Positions 11,272 to 23,172 of a stretch of DNA of 64,000 nucleotides are shown here, one piece after another. The stretch's first letter is position 1, and each line of letters begins with the position of its first letter. Below the pieces are notes generated by a model. That model was not told where the DNA came from, did no database searches, and saw only the letters and a program-made list of their open reading frames with translations. Source of the stretch: Hordeum vulgare subsp. vulgare (taxonomy: Eukaryota; Streptophyta; Magnoliopsida; Poales; Poaceae); contig NC_058522.1 in the NCBI RefSeq assembly GCF_904849725.1, positions 195,319,468 through 195,383,467 on the forward strand, given 5' to 3'. The position numbers were made by a program, and so were the translations under genes.

Positions 11272-12997
11272 TGCTTAGCAGTCCTCGGCAAAAACACTAG
11301 AAGGATGTTGTTGACGAGTCCCTGACTTGGTGCCTTCGCGACAACAGAGCTAGAACTGCTCCCAGTTCCTCAACAATTGCCAATTGCCTTGCAATGGCCC
11401 ACCAGCGCGTGGGTTCGCGATAGTTTTCGAGGGTAGAGTATTCGACCCAAATTTTTTGGTTAGACAGAGATGAGGTGAGAGGATACTCTCGAGTATTAGC
11501 AGCTGAATGTGTTAGATTCAAGCACACCTGAAATATTAGTATCTGCAAGCAAAGTATCAGCAGCAAAGTAGTATGATAACAACGGTGTCAGAAATGATTT
11601 GTTGACGGCAGACTATTCCTAACTGTCGTATCAATGGTGCCAGAAGTTGCCCGTTGACGGAAATTGTCTTTTCCCGTCAACGCCGAGCGAACCAGAATTG
11701 TAGCAGGTAGCAGCAGTGTAAGGAGTAACAGCAGTAGCAAGGAACAACAGTACTGACAGCGGTAGCAAGTAGCAACAGTAGCAAGTAGCAGCAGAGCAAG
11801 CGACAGTAGTAACAGCAGTAGCAAGTAGCAACAATAGTAACAGCAGCAGTGGAGAGCAAGTAATAGCAGTAACAGCAGCAGAGCAAAACAATTAATAGCA
11901 GCAGTGGTACGAACTCATAGGCAATGGGTCGGCGATTCGTTTGGATGATATTCATCTAGCCACTCCCTATCGTCAATGTGATGTAGGCATGCATTCCGTG
12001 TGTAGTCATACGTGCTTAGGGAAAAGAACTTGTATGACATCTATTGTCCATCCCTCCCGTGGCAGCAGCGTCCAAAAGGATACTACAGGATATTAAGGTT
12101 CTCCTTTTAATAAAGAACCGGAACAACGCATTAGCACTTGGTGAACACATGACCTCCTCAAACTATGGTCATCACCGGGAGTGGTTCCGGTTATTATCAC
12201 TCCGGGGTTGCCTGGTCATAAAACATAGTAGGTAACTACAACTTGCAAGATCGGATCTAAAACACACATATATTGGTGGCAACATAATAATTTCATATCT
12301 GAAATCATGGCACTCGGGCCCTAGTGACAAGCATTAAGCATGGCAATGTAGTAGCAACATCAATCTCATAACATAGTGAATACTAGGGATCAATACCCGT
12401 CAAAACTAACTCGATTACTTGATAGATATCATCCTACTCATCACCGCCCAGCGAGCCTACGAATAGATTACTCACGAATGATGAAGAGCTTCATGGAATT
12501 GGAGAGGGAAGAAGGTTGATGATGATGATGGCGACGATTTCCCCTCTCCGGAGCCCAAAACGGACTCCGGATTTGTCCACCAGATGAAGAACAGGATGTG
12601 GCGGCGCCTCCGTATCGCAACCGCGACGAAATCTTCTATTTTTATTTTTTTCTGGGCAAAGGTGAATTTATAGAGCTAGAGTTGGGGATGGCAGAGCCAC
12701 GTGGGCCCCACAAGCTTGGTTGCCACGGCCAGGGGGTGGCCGCGGCAACAAGGCTTGTGGCCCACTGGCCCATCCCCTCCGGTGGATCTTTGCGCAGGTA
12801 TTTTTCATATTTTCCAGAAAAATTCTCCGCAAATTTTCAGGATGTTCCGAGAACTTTCATTTCTGCACAAAAACAACACCATGGCAATTCTGTTGAAAAC
12901 AACGTTAGTCCGGGTTAGTTCCATTCAAATCATGCAAATTAGAGTCCAAAACAAGGGAAAAAGAGTTTGGAAAAGTAGATACGATGGAGACGTATCA
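11272..12997 (-). repeat. 3' LTR of gypsy element A
   Basis: The LTR is 1726 bp. On the minus strand it starts TGATACGTCTCCATCG and ends GACTGCTAAGCA. It holds a GC-rich hairpin (about 12720-12750), a TATA box (CTATAAATTC, about 12664-12674) and a CTG/CTA-type trinucleotide tract at about 11700-11890. Confidence 0.9.
11700..11890 (-). repeat. Degenerate CTG/CTA/TTG trinucleotide tract in LTR A
   Basis: A run of GTAGCAACAGTAGCAAG-like units is present on the + strand. The other LTR has the same tract at 20210-20410. The Leu-rich ORFs it creates in all minus frames are low-complexity artefacts. Confidence 0.75.
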
Positions 12998-15057
12998 AAC
13001 TCCCCCAAGCTTAAAACCTTGCTTGTCCTCAAGCAACTCAGTTGACAAACTGAAAGAGAAAGAAAAACTTTGACAAACTTTGTTTGATCTTGTTGTTGCA
13101 ACTATGTCTAACTCATAACCAGAATTTCTGCAAGATCACAAGTTAACCACATAAGCAAGTGACACAAAGGTCTCACGGTAAACTAATATCAATGGCATAA
13201 TCAGCTAGCGAGCAAATAATAATGAGTTTTAGATACCAACAATTCAATCAAAACAAGCATGAAGCAATATGAATAGGTGGTACGTCGCTAGCTCTTTCTG
13301 AGACCGCAAAACATAAATGCAGAGCACTTTTAAAGATCAAGGGCTCACTAAACATTGTAATTCATAGCAACGAAGATCCAGTCATTGTCATACTCAATAT
13401 CAATCAAAAGCAAAGCATAAAAATGACAGAGGTATTCTCTAATTGGTGCTTATATAAGAAGAGGATGACTCAACAGGACAATATATAGGCAGGCCCTTCG
13501 CAGAGGGAAGCATTGATTTGCAGAGGTGCGAGAGCTCAAGCTTTGAAAACAGAGATAATATTTTTGGGTGGCATGCTTTCATTGTCAATGCAATGACCAA
13601 GAGTTCTCAATATCTTCCACGCTACTCATGCTATAGGCGGTTCCCAAACAGAAAAGTGAAGTTTTAACTCCCCCACCACCAATCAATCACACTCCACGGC
13701 TAGCCGAATCCTCGGGTACCGTCCATAATAACATCAATCCGGGGGGAGTCTTGTTTTACAGTTATGTTTTTGATTTAAGCGTGGAACTAGGCATTCCAAT
13801 TACCGGCCCCTTTATCGTGAATGACGGTGAATAAACACATGTCGAGGATAACACGCCTAACATGGAAGATACCAATAGCCCCCTGTCACCACATGAGCGG
13901 TTCGGGCATGCAAAACAGATTATTTCTTGAAGGTTTAGAGAATGGCACATGCAAATTTACTTGAAACGGCAGGTAAATACCGCACAAAGGTAGGTATTGT
14001 GGACTCTCATGGAAAAACTTTTGGGTTTATGGAAGTGGATGCATTGTTTTTGGGTTTATGGAAGTGGATGCATCAGCAGTATTCTGCTTAGTACAAATGA
14101 AGGCTAGCAAAAGACTGGGAAGCGACCAACTAGAGAGTGACAACGGTCATCAAGATGCAATGAGTTTGACTAACATGGAGTGCAAGCTTGAACAGGATAT
14201 AAATTACCATGAACACGAACATCATAGAGGCTATGTTGATTTTGTTTCAACTACATGCATGGACATGCGCCAAGTCAGGCCACTTGAATCATTCAAAGGA
14301 GAATACCATCCTATCATACTACATCATAGTCATCTCAAAATCTATGTTGGCATTCAAGACAAACCATTATAAGCTCCTAGCTAAATAAGCATGGCATCAT
14401 AAACTATGATCTCTAAGTTGTCATTCCAAACATGGTTCTCTCACAACAAAGCTGAATTTGGGACGACAAGCTAGTCATATTTACAAAAACAAAATAGATA
14501 GAGTTCATACCAGCTTTTCCAGTCTCAGTCACTTCATCATATACCATCATTATTGCCTTTCACTTGCACGATCGAACGATGTGAACAATAATAAGCGTGC
14601 TCGTGCATTGGACTAAGCTGAATCTGCAGGCAAACACAAAGGAGAAGACAAAGTAATATGGCTCCTTGAAAGCTAAACAGGTATGCATGCAAGAGCCACT
14701 AAACATTGTATCCAATATCTTCTACCTTGACCCAAAGAAAAAGAAAACTATTTACACGGGAAAGCTCCCAACAAGCAAAAGAAGAAAGGAAAATCTTTTG
14801 GGTTTTCTCAAAAGGACACAAAGCAAGAAAACAAGAAAACGAGAATAAACTAGCATGGATAATACAGTGGCAAAGTGTAAACACCGACTAACAAAGTGAA
14901 AGCATAAGCATGAATGTAAGGTCGGTGAGAACACATACCCCCCAAGCTTAGGCTTTTTGCCTAGCTTGGTCTACTCCCAAGGTGGGAAATAACCAGCCCC
15001 GAGATACTCCGGAGCAGACTATGGATGCCACTGCTGTGTGAGCTCCTCTGGCTCCCA
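12998..15057 (-). other. Element A 3' non-coding domain and polypurine tract
   Basis: Directly inside the 3' LTR lies a polypurine tract, GCTTGGGGGA on the minus strand (13001-13010). The 2 kb between it and the Athila-ORF1-like frame has no convincing ORF. Landmarks (TCGTGAATGA.GGTGAAT, CAAATTTACTT..ACGGCA) recur in the same order at 43200-43570 in element B. A 24-bp unit starting TTGGGTTTATGGAAGTGG is duplicated at 14021-14044 and 14050-14073. Confidence 0.75.
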
Positions 15058-16038
15058 CTAATAAACTGGCGTCTGGTACTCGACTGGCGGCCCGGGCATG
15101 GGCACGTGTGGTTGGGCTAAGCCCCAATATGCGTAGATGTCCGAAGGAATAATAGTGTACCTGCCTGCGTGAAGATCAAACAAAGAAGGAGCAGGCAAAG
15201 TAATAGTCTCTCGAATACCCTGACTAAATACCAGGCTATAAATCATCCGTCTACTAGCATCTCTATCCAGAAAATCATAGCGAACCATGCTGTCATAATC
15301 CAGATATTTCTCAGGAATAAGCATCTCTTCTTCCTCGCGAAGTCTAATAGGTATCTCAAAGTGTCTAGCAAGAAGAGTAGCATAGATACCTCCATAGACG
15401 ACACCTTTGGAACGGTTTGTGTTCAACCGCTGAGCTACTATAGCACCTAGGCTGTAAGTCTTAGTGCTATAAAGGCCATCGCGCAAAACCGCAAGGTCTG
15501 GAGAGCTAAGTGATCCAGCCTCCCCATGGCTAATCAAACATTTTCCCACAAATAATGAGAAGTACCGAAGCACAGGAAAATGTATGCTAGCAATTCTAGC
15601 GCGAGACACTCCTCTCTCCTCTCCAACAGCAATAGTACCTATGAAATCCTCCAAGTCCCGTGGACGACGATCATGAATATCCCCAACATAAGGTAATTTG
15701 CATGCATTGCAAAAATCCTATAGTGTCATGCACAGGGGGATATCGTACAACATGAATTCAACCATGGGAGGATTCTTCCTCGGATAAAAGTTGAAGCTTT
15801 GAACGAAAATATTGGTGAGGAGGAGGTATTGTGAGCACTTAACTTCAACAAACGCGGTAAGACCTGCGTTCTCCACCAAGTGATAAAAGTCTTCATAAAG
15901 CCCGGCAGCGCGTAAAAATTCATTACTTGGCCTCTCGCAAGCTTGAACTTCCGTGCCTCGAGGTACCACGCACTTGGGGAGGTTCTTCTCATCCTCCTTG
16001 GGGTTACGGCTTGAAGACCCTCTCAAGAACCTCCTCAT
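15058..16038 (-). pseudogene. Athila-ORF1-like retroelement protein, one in-frame stop
   Basis: One frame runs from ATG at 16038 to 15058, about 327 codons, broken only by TAG at 15718-15720. The N-terminus is basic (MRRFLRGSSSRNPKED), then a helix-rich region, then a conserved core with GALVAQRL-like and GGIYATLL motifs. It resembles, by memory, plant proteins labelled Arabidopsis retrotransposon Orf1 C-terminal domain. Its molecular role is not established. I see no clear signal peptide or membrane span, so an envelope role is not supported. It sits downstream of an internal LTR-like module and upstream of the polypurine tract. The counterpart in element B is at 44448-45545. Confidence 0.7.
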
Positions 16039-16389
16039 CTTTTCCTTTTTTAGCTCTGAAAAATTCTAAAATTTTTAGAGACTTCGAAAGAAAAGTGAGT
16101 TAGGATTAACACAACTCGTAGCAACTACTCCTACTAGTGCTTAGAGACCGTATCACGCGCTAAAACTACTTGGGACTAGCTAAAATCAACATTTTAAGCT
16201 CAAGAACAGGGTCACCAAGGTAGCAAGAATACGCGAAGGATAAAGCACTAGAGAAAAAACTAATTGGACCAATGGAGGAGTCACTTACCAAGGAGCAATT
16301 TCCCCAAAACGGTTCGGAGAATGATGCTTTGAGCAAGGAGATCGAAAATCACAGCCAAATGAGCAAGAACATGGGTTTGAGCTGCGAAA

Positions 16390-16680
16390 CAATTTTTTCT
16401 GGAGGAAGAAGAAGAGGATGGGAGCTGGAATGAGTGGAGGGGGCCCCTGTGGGCCCCACAAGCTTGTTTGCCGTGGCCAGGGGGGTGGCCGCGGTGACAG
16501 GGATTGTGTCCCACTAGGGTGGGCCCCAGGCCAGCTCTCTGTCCCAATATTTTTCAAATATCCCAGAAAAAATCATACTAGATTTTCACGACCATCGGAG
16601 AACTTTTATTTTCGGGGTATTTTTCTTCGGGACGCTAAAACAGAAAACAGGAAAAACTAAACTAAACCTATCATTTTTCT
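16390..16680 (-). promoter_or_regulatory. Internal partial copy of LTR A between protease and ORF1-like gene
   Basis: Over about 290 bp the order of landmarks repeats that of the element's own LTR (12690-12900 and 21230-21450): GTGGGCCCCACAAGCTTG, then a stem of CCGTGGCCA and TGGCCGCGG around a G-rich loop, then TATTTTTCA..AT, CCAGAAAAAAT, and GAGAACTT near the other end. The LTR ends are absent and so is the LTR's TATA box (that stretch is CT-rich here). It lies where pol would be expected, about 350 nt upstream of the ORF1-like start. It could be a remnant LTR, an internal promoter or an RNA structure; the sequence alone does not decide. Confidence 0.7.
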
Positions 16681-16839
16681 TCTCAGGAACAGAAAGTGAA
16701 AGCTTAAAACAGAGGTATGTGACTCTTTGGTTCATCCATTTCATGATCATCGAAAGAAATCCATCAATGGGGTTGATCAAATCCTTATGACAAAACTTTC
16801 TCGAATCGCAAGAGAGAACGGATAATTTTCAAATAGCCA

Positions 16840-19711
16840 CTAAGTCACCTCAATGGGGATATGAATCTCCCCAACAAGCAAATCATACTTCATCTTGACA
16901 CGAGGAATAGGGCATTCAAAGCTCCCAATAAGAATCGATGAAGTTTTTTCGATAGCATTGGTGCAATGTACTTGATATCGTTTCTTCGGAGAGTGCACGG
17001 TATGCTCATTACCATTGACATGGAAAGTGGCATTGCCATTGTTGCAATATATAACAGCCCCTGTAGTTTTTAAAAAGGGTCTTCTTAGGATGACAGCCAT
17101 GGCATCGTCCTCGGGAATATCCAAGATAACAAAGTCTGTTAAGATAGTGGTGTTAGCAACCACAACAGACACATACTCGCAAATGCCAACAGGGAAAGAA
17201 GTTGATTTGTCGGCCATTTGCAGAGAGATTTTAGTGGGTGTCAACTTATCCAGTTCAAGTCTACGATAAAGATAGATAGCCATAACACTAACTCCGGCTC
17301 CAAGGTCACATAAGGCAGTTCTTACGTAGTTTCCTTTAATGGAGGAACGTATGGCAGGCACTCCGGGATCACCAAGTTTCTTACCAGTTCCACCTTTGAA
17401 ATTGTAATTTGCAAGCATGGTGGAGATCTCAAGATCTGGTATCTTTCATTTATTGGTCGCGATATCTTTCATGTACTTGGCATACATAGACATTTTGAGC
17501 ATCTCAACTAACCGCATCTGCAGAAACACGGGTCTTATCATTTCAATAAAGCGCTCAAAATCCTCATCATCCTTTTTCTTGGATGGCTTAGGAGGAAAGG
17601 GCATAGGTCTCTGAACCCATGGCTCCCTTTCTTTACCATGCTTCCTAGCAGTGAAGTCATTCTTATCATATCTCTTAGGTTTGGGTTATCAAGATTAACC
17701 GTAGGTTCAATCTCCATATCCTTATCATTGCTAGGTTGAGCATTATTATGAACATCGATGTCCATATTGTCACCAAGTTCATGTTCATCACCAGATTGTG
17801 TTTCTGCATCAGACGCAGAAATATCATTTCGTTCTTCAAGTGTGATAGTATTTGGTGAACTAACATGCAGGTTTCTATCATCCTTCTTCTTCTCCTTAGG
17901 ATGACTGGGTGCATCTGACTTAATTCCTTGATAATCTTGATTAATTCTCTTAGGATGACCCTCAGGATACAAAGGTTCCTGAGTCATCTTGCCTCCTCTA
18001 GTAATGACTCTGACAGAGTTGTCATTTAATTCATTGAGCAGGTCATTCTGAGCTTTAAGTACTTGTTCTACCTGAGTAATAATCGTAGAGGCATGTTTAC
18101 TCAGAAGCTTCAGATCATTGACATTTCTGTCTACACAAGCACTTAAATGACTAAGCATACGAGTACTTTGTTCCAAATATCTGCTAACATAATCATTGAA
18201 ACTCTGTTGTTTGGCAACAAAGTTGTCAAATTCATCAAAGCATAGGCTAGCAAGTTTATCAAAAGGAATATCACTCTCATCAAACCTACGCAAAGAATTT
18301 ACTTCTACTACCTGTATCGGGTTATTGAGACCATGGATCTCTTCGATAGGTGGTAGATTTTTGACATCTTTAGATGTAATGCCTTTCTCTTGCATAGATT
18401 TCTTGGCTTCTTGCATATCTTCGGGACTGAGGAATAGAATACCTCTTTTCTTTGGAGTTGGCGTAGGAGGTGGCTCGGGAATAGTCCAAGAATTATCGTT
18501 GATCAAGATATCATTAAGTAGAGTCTCAGCTTGTTCTACAGTTTGTTCCCTAACAACACAACCGGCACAACTATCTAGGTGGTCTTTAGAAGCATCGGTA
18601 AGTCCGTTATAGAAGATATCAAGTATCTCGTTCTTCTAAAGAGGGTGATCAGGCAAAGCATTGTGTAGCTGGATGAGCCTCCCCCAAGCTTGTGGGAGAC
18701 TCTCTTCTTTGAGTTGAGCAAAGTTGTATATTTCCTGCAAGGCAGCTTGCTTCTTATGGGCAGGGAAATATTTCTCACAAAAGTAATAGACCATATCCTG
18801 GGGACTACTCACACATCCAGGAGCAAGAGAAGTGAACCAGGATTTAGCATCATCCTTTAGAGAGAAAGGAAACAACTTAAGGATATAGTAGTGGCGGATC
18901 TTCTCCTCACTCAAGAAGAGGGTGGATATATCGTGTTGTTTGGTAAGATGGGCTACGACCGTCTCAAATTCATAACCGTGGAAAGGATCAGATTCGACTA
19001 GAGATATTATCTCACGATCGACAGAGAATTCATAATCCTTATCGGTGATAAAGATAGGTGAAGTGGCAAACTTCGGGTCGTATTTCATCCTAGCTTTCAC
19101 AGATTTTTCCTTCCACTTGAGAAGTAATTTCTCAGCGTCATAGGCATCCTTACACGCAAGAAAATCCTCAGCTATCCCTCCCTCCAGAACGTAACCCTCT
19201 GGTATATCAGGCAATTCATATCTAGGAGAGCTAGATCTAGCAGGAGCAAAAGCTGGTTCTATCTCAATAGTATCAGCAGTTTCAGAAGCATCACGAGCAT
19301 TGGCAGTAACTCTAGCAATATGAGCATCAAGGAACACCCTAGAGGCAAATCAGGCAAAGTAGTATCTCTAGCAGTATCAAGCATAGCATCATCAGGCAAA
19401 ATAGCATCTCTAGCATCATTAGGCAAAGCAGTATCAGGCATAGAATCTCTAGCAGTATCAGGCATAGCATCTCTAGAAGTATCAGACATAGAATCTCTAG
19501 CAGTATCAGGCATAACATCTCTAGCAGTATCAGGCATAGTATCATAATCATCATCAAGCACGGGCGACATATCAAGATTTCTAGCAGGAGGTGATGTCGC
19601 AAACTTACTCATAACTGAAGGTGAATCAAGTGCAGAGTTAGATGGCAGTTCCCTACCTCCCCTCGTAGTTGAGGGCAAGACTTTGGTTTTAGGATACTTC
19701 AGACTCTTCAT
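16840..19711 (-). pseudogene. gag-protease polyprotein of gypsy element A, broken
   Basis: Gag forms the virus-like particle and the aspartic protease matures it. The frame starts at ATG 19711 (MKSLKYPKTK). Next come octapeptide repeats (MPDTARDS type, 19345-19560), a Retrotrans_gag domain (about 19050-18640, with AKSWF and a W-G-R-L-I-Q motif), a low-complexity acidic middle, and a retropepsin-like domain with LCDLGAGVSV as active site (about 17310) and ILRRPFL further on. Breaks: frameshift near 19335, TAG at 18636-18638, frameshift near 17690 and TGA at 17446-17448. No zinc knuckle was seen. The C-terminus (VGEIHIPIEV, stop at 16840) matches that of element B in another frame, so this is likely the natural end and pol was never part of this lineage's frame. 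Confidence 0.85.
19345..19560 (-). repeat. Tandem 24-bp repeats encoding MPDTARDS-type octapeptides
   Basis: At least six units of a 24-bp word (GCAGTATCAGGCATAG(C/A)ATCTCTA on the + strand) run in tandem near the start of gag. They encode repeats of the form DTARD(A/S)MP on the minus strand. Unit edges degrade towards 19345. Confidence 0.85.
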
Positions 19712-19762
19712 AGTGATCAGCAGATATAAATCCCAAGTGACTCAGAGAATATAGCAATATCC

Positions 19763-19780
19763 TCCCCGGCAACGGCGCCA
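19763..19780 (-). promoter_or_regulatory. Primer-binding site of gypsy element A
   Basis: The minus strand reads TGGCGCCGTTGCCGGGGA nine bases inside the 5' LTR end. This is the common primer-binding word of grass gypsy elements and fixes the orientation. Confidence 0.9.
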
Positions 19781-19789
19781 GAAAAATGT

Positions 19790-21547
19790 TGCTTAGCAGT
19801 CCCCGGCAACGACACTAGAAGGATGTTGTTGACGAGTCCCTGACTTGATGCCTTCGCGACAACAGAGCCAGAACTGCTCCCAGTTCCTCAACAATTAGCA
19901 ATTGTCTTGCAATGGCCCACCAACATGTGGGTTTGCGGCAGTTTTTGAGGGTAGAGTATTCAACCCAAATTTGTTGGTTAGCGAGACAGGAGGTGAGAGG
20001 ATACTCTCGAGTATTAGCAGCTGAATGTGTCAGATTCAACCACACCTGAAAGATTAGTATCTACAAGCAAAGTATCAGGAGCAAAGTAGTATGATAACAA
20101 CAGTGTCAGAAAAGATCTATTGACGGCAGACTATTCCTAAGTGTTTTATCAATGGCGCCAGAAGTTGCCCGTTGACAGAAATTGACTTTTCCCGTCAACG
20201 CCGAGCGAACTAGAATTGTAGCAGGTAGCAGCAGTGTAAGGAGTAACAAAAGTGGCAAGGAACATGAGTAGTGACAGCGGTAGCAAGTAGCAACAGTAGC
20301 AAGTAGCAGCAGAGCAAGCGATAGTAGTAACAGCAGTAGCAAGTAGCAACAATAGTAACAGCAGCAGTGGAGAGCAAGTAACAACAGTAACAGCAACAGA
20401 GCGAAACAAGTAACAGCAGCAGTGGGACGAACTCATAGGCAATGGGTCGGTGATTCGTTTGGATGATATTCATCATGCAACAGTTATAACACGGAGAGAT
20501 ATGTGGCTAGCTCCCGTTCGTCAATGTGATGTAGGCATGCATTCCGTGTGTAGTCATACGTGCTTAGGGAAAAGAACTTGCATGCCATCTATTGTCCATC
20601 CCTCCCGTGGCAGCGGGGTCCAAAAGGATACTACAGGATATTAAGGTTCTCCTTTCAATAAAGAACCGGAACAACGCATTAGCCTGTGGTGAACACATGA
20701 ACTCCTCAAACTATGGTCATCACCGGGAGTGGTTTAGGTTATTGTCACTCCGGGGTTATCGGGTCATAACACATAGTAGGCAACTACAACTTGCAAGATC
20801 GGATCTAAAACACACATATATTAGTGGCAACATAATAATTTCAGATCTGAAATCATGACACTCGGGCCCTAGTAACAAGCATTAAGCATGGAAAAGTAGT
20901 AGCAACATCAATCTCAGAACATAGTGCATACTAGGGATCAATCCCCGTCAAAACTAACTCGATTAGATGATAGATCTCATCATACTCATCACCACCCAGC
21001 GAGCCTACGAATAGATTACTCACGAACGATGAAGAGCTTCATAGAATTGGAGAAGGAAGAAGGTTGATGATGATGATGGCAACGATTTCCCCTCACCGGA
21101 GCCCAAAACGGACTCTAGATCTGTCTTCCAGATGAAGAACAGGATGTGGCGGCGCCTCCGTATCGCAAACGCGACGAAATCTTCTCTTTTTTATTTTTTT
21201 CTGGGCGGAGGTGAATTTATAGAGCGGGAGTTGGGGGCGGCAGAGCCACGTGGGCCCCACAAGCTTGGTTGCCGTGGCCAGGGGGGTGGCCGCAGCAACA
21301 AGGCTTGTGGCCCACTGGCCCATCCCCTCCGGTGGATATTTGCGCAGGTATTTTTCATATTTTCCAGAAAAAATCTCCGTAAATTTTCAGGACGTTCCGA
21401 GAACTTCCATTTCTGCACAAAAACAACACCATGGCAATTATGCTTTAAACTGCGTTAGTCCGAGTTAGTTCCATTCATATCATGCAAATTAGAGTCCAAA
21501 ACAAGGGCAAAAGAGTTTGGAAAAGTAGATACGATGGAGACGTATCA
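19790..21547 (-). repeat. 5' LTR of gypsy element A
   Basis: This LTR is 1758 bp and collinear with 11272-12997. It carries the same GC-rich hairpin (about 21270-21300), a TATA box (minus-strand CTATAAATTC, about 21213-21222) and the degenerate trinucleotide tract (about 20210-20410). It differs by scattered substitutions and small indels, including about 30 bp near 20475-20505 absent from the other LTR. Confidence 0.9.
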
Positions 21548-21552
21548 ATGAC

Positions 21553-21944
21553 AATCAACGAATTTAGAATACAACTTATTATTCTTGAAAACGTTGAAGG
21601 GTTAACACAAACATGAGGAAGTATTCAATGGAACACCGAAATAATTGAGATACGACTAAAGAGACAACAATTGAGAAGAATTTAGGAATGAAAGCTGAAA
21701 GCTGAGGACGAGGAAATATTCTAAAAAGATTGCCTTAATAGGATCGAGAAACGAACACAACACTGAAATGCTTCGGATAGATATTAATGGAATTTCTCAT
21801 GATCGAGACAGTTTAAGATGATATTATCAACGTGAAACATGAATCTTCAAAAGAATGGACCAAGATTTAAGGAAAACACTTATTCGGTCTTCCAAGCCGA
21901 GAGTGATGATGAGGAACAACATCATGAATTACTAACAGTCCAAA
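21553..21944 (-). other. Minus-strand LARD internal domain, middle segment
   Basis: This is a 392-bp purine-rich, non-coding piece left between the gypsy insertion (ending 21547 plus target duplication) and the plus-strand LARD (starting 21950). It ends with GTAAT (21945-21949), the target duplication of the latter. Confidence 0.8.
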
Positions 21945-22507
21945 GTAATTGTGACAGCCCGATGCCGACCTTCCAGAAGATTCTCCCCTTTATTCTGTTT
22001 TTGGCGTGTGGTTATTTTTATTTGTCGCAACATCATCGCATCATGCGCATCATCAGCATTGCATCGGCAACCCCTTGACGCCTGTTTTAAAAACTTGCAT
22101 CCGTTAGTAGTTGCCGGTTCTCTTCGTTGTCCGTTCTCAGCCCGACTGCACTCGCACGCGCCCGTGGCATTGTCAAAACCTTGCTTTAAAAGTGTGTGTA
22201 AAACATTCTCTGATCGAGTTGGAATTTGACGTGCGGACTTATTTTAATATTGGTAGGCCGCCTCTAAAGTATCGTCGCAATCGGAGTCCGTCTGGTACCC
22301 GAACGGTCGATCGTAGCGGACCGTCTTCGGTTATTCGTCGGACGTTTGTCGGTGTTTTAAATCGCGTCATCGCGCCGCCCGTTTCCCCTCTCGTCTCCGG
22401 ATATCTACACTACACGTCCACTTACCCGTTCCCGCGTGCGGAATCGTCCGATTCCGACCGCACTGTTGGATCCGGAACGAAATTTCGGTTAACCTTGCCC
22501 CCTTTTC

Positions 22508-23172
22508 TCTATAAATAGACCCCCGTGTATTTGTAGACAGACCCCTCTCCCCTCTCCTTGAAAACCATGCCCCCGAAACCGTAATGCACCCACTCTCTCT
22601 CCTCCCTCCCTCCTCTATGCAGCCGCCGGGCCCGCCAGGCCCAGATCGGGCCTGGCCGAACCCATCGCCCCGTCGTCGCCGAGCCTCCCTGCTCTGTACC
22701 TCCCTCGCTCCTCCCTGGTTCCCCTCGCGCCGCCCCCATACGCCGCGTGCACCTCACCGCGCCGCCCAACAGCAGCCGTGCCTCGCCGAAACCCACCGAA
22801 GCCGCCGCGCCGGTAGCCCCGCTCGCCTGCCAAGGGTAGCCGCCGCCAGCTCAGAGTTCCTGCCTCCGCGAGGTCCTCGCCCGCCGCCGGCTTCTCCCTG
22901 CGTCGCCGTCCGCGGGCCCCGGTCAGATCCGTCCTGGATCCGACGTCGTCTGCCCGAAATCGCCATCGCCTGCTCCTCTCTCCGCCTTGTGTCGGCGCCG
23001 CCAGGCCCCGTGCCCTCGGGCACGGGAGGAAGATCGACGAGGAGCCTCGCTCCAGGCCACACTTCCCGTGCTGGGCCTTCCCCAGCGACGCGGCCCACCG
23101 ACGCCTCGGCCTGCCCCGGCTCCTCCCCAAGGACCACCTCGAGCCGGCCCAAGTGGCCTTTCCCCGGTGAGA
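22508..23172 (+). promoter_or_regulatory. LARD 5' LTR promoter: TATA box, GC-rich leader, splice-donor-like site
   Basis: TCTATAAATAG (22508-22518) is a strong TATA box. About 650 bp of GC-rich, Pro/Arg/Ala-coding-looking sequence follows, ending in CCCCG|GTGAGAG at 23167, a good splice-donor match. After it the composition switches to T-rich, intron-like sequence. The 213-codon ORF at 22584 lacks its start codon and its frame in the other LTR, so it is not called as a gene. The likely role is a transcribed, possibly spliced leader. Confidence 0.55.

Larger units (their letters stand above)
11272..21547 (-). mobile_element. Non-autonomous Ty3/gypsy element A (gag-protease plus Athila-ORF1-like, no pol)
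   Basis: This element has two LTRs (11272-12997 and 19790-21547) starting TGATACGTCTCC and ending CTAAGCA on the minus strand. It is flanked by a perfect 5-bp target duplication ATGAC (11267-11271 and 21548-21552). The order on the minus strand is 5' LTR, primer-binding site, gag-protease, an internal partial LTR copy, an Athila-ORF1-like frame, a non-coding 3' domain, polypurine tract and 3' LTR. No reverse transcriptase, RNase H or integrase is present. It inserted into the internal domain of the minus-strand LARD. The two LTRs differ at several percent of sites by eye, so the insertion is not recent. Confidence 0.9.

Noticed and set aside
11588..11955. Leu-rich ORFs resembling membrane proteins in LTR A
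   Set aside because: They are translations of a CTG/CTA/TTG trinucleotide tract in several frames, and are repeated in the other LTR at 20106-20476.
15058..16038. Envelope (cell-entry) protein interpretation of the ORF1-like frames
   Set aside because: No signal peptide, fusion-like segment or membrane anchor is evident in either copy. Position downstream of gag-protease alone is not enough.
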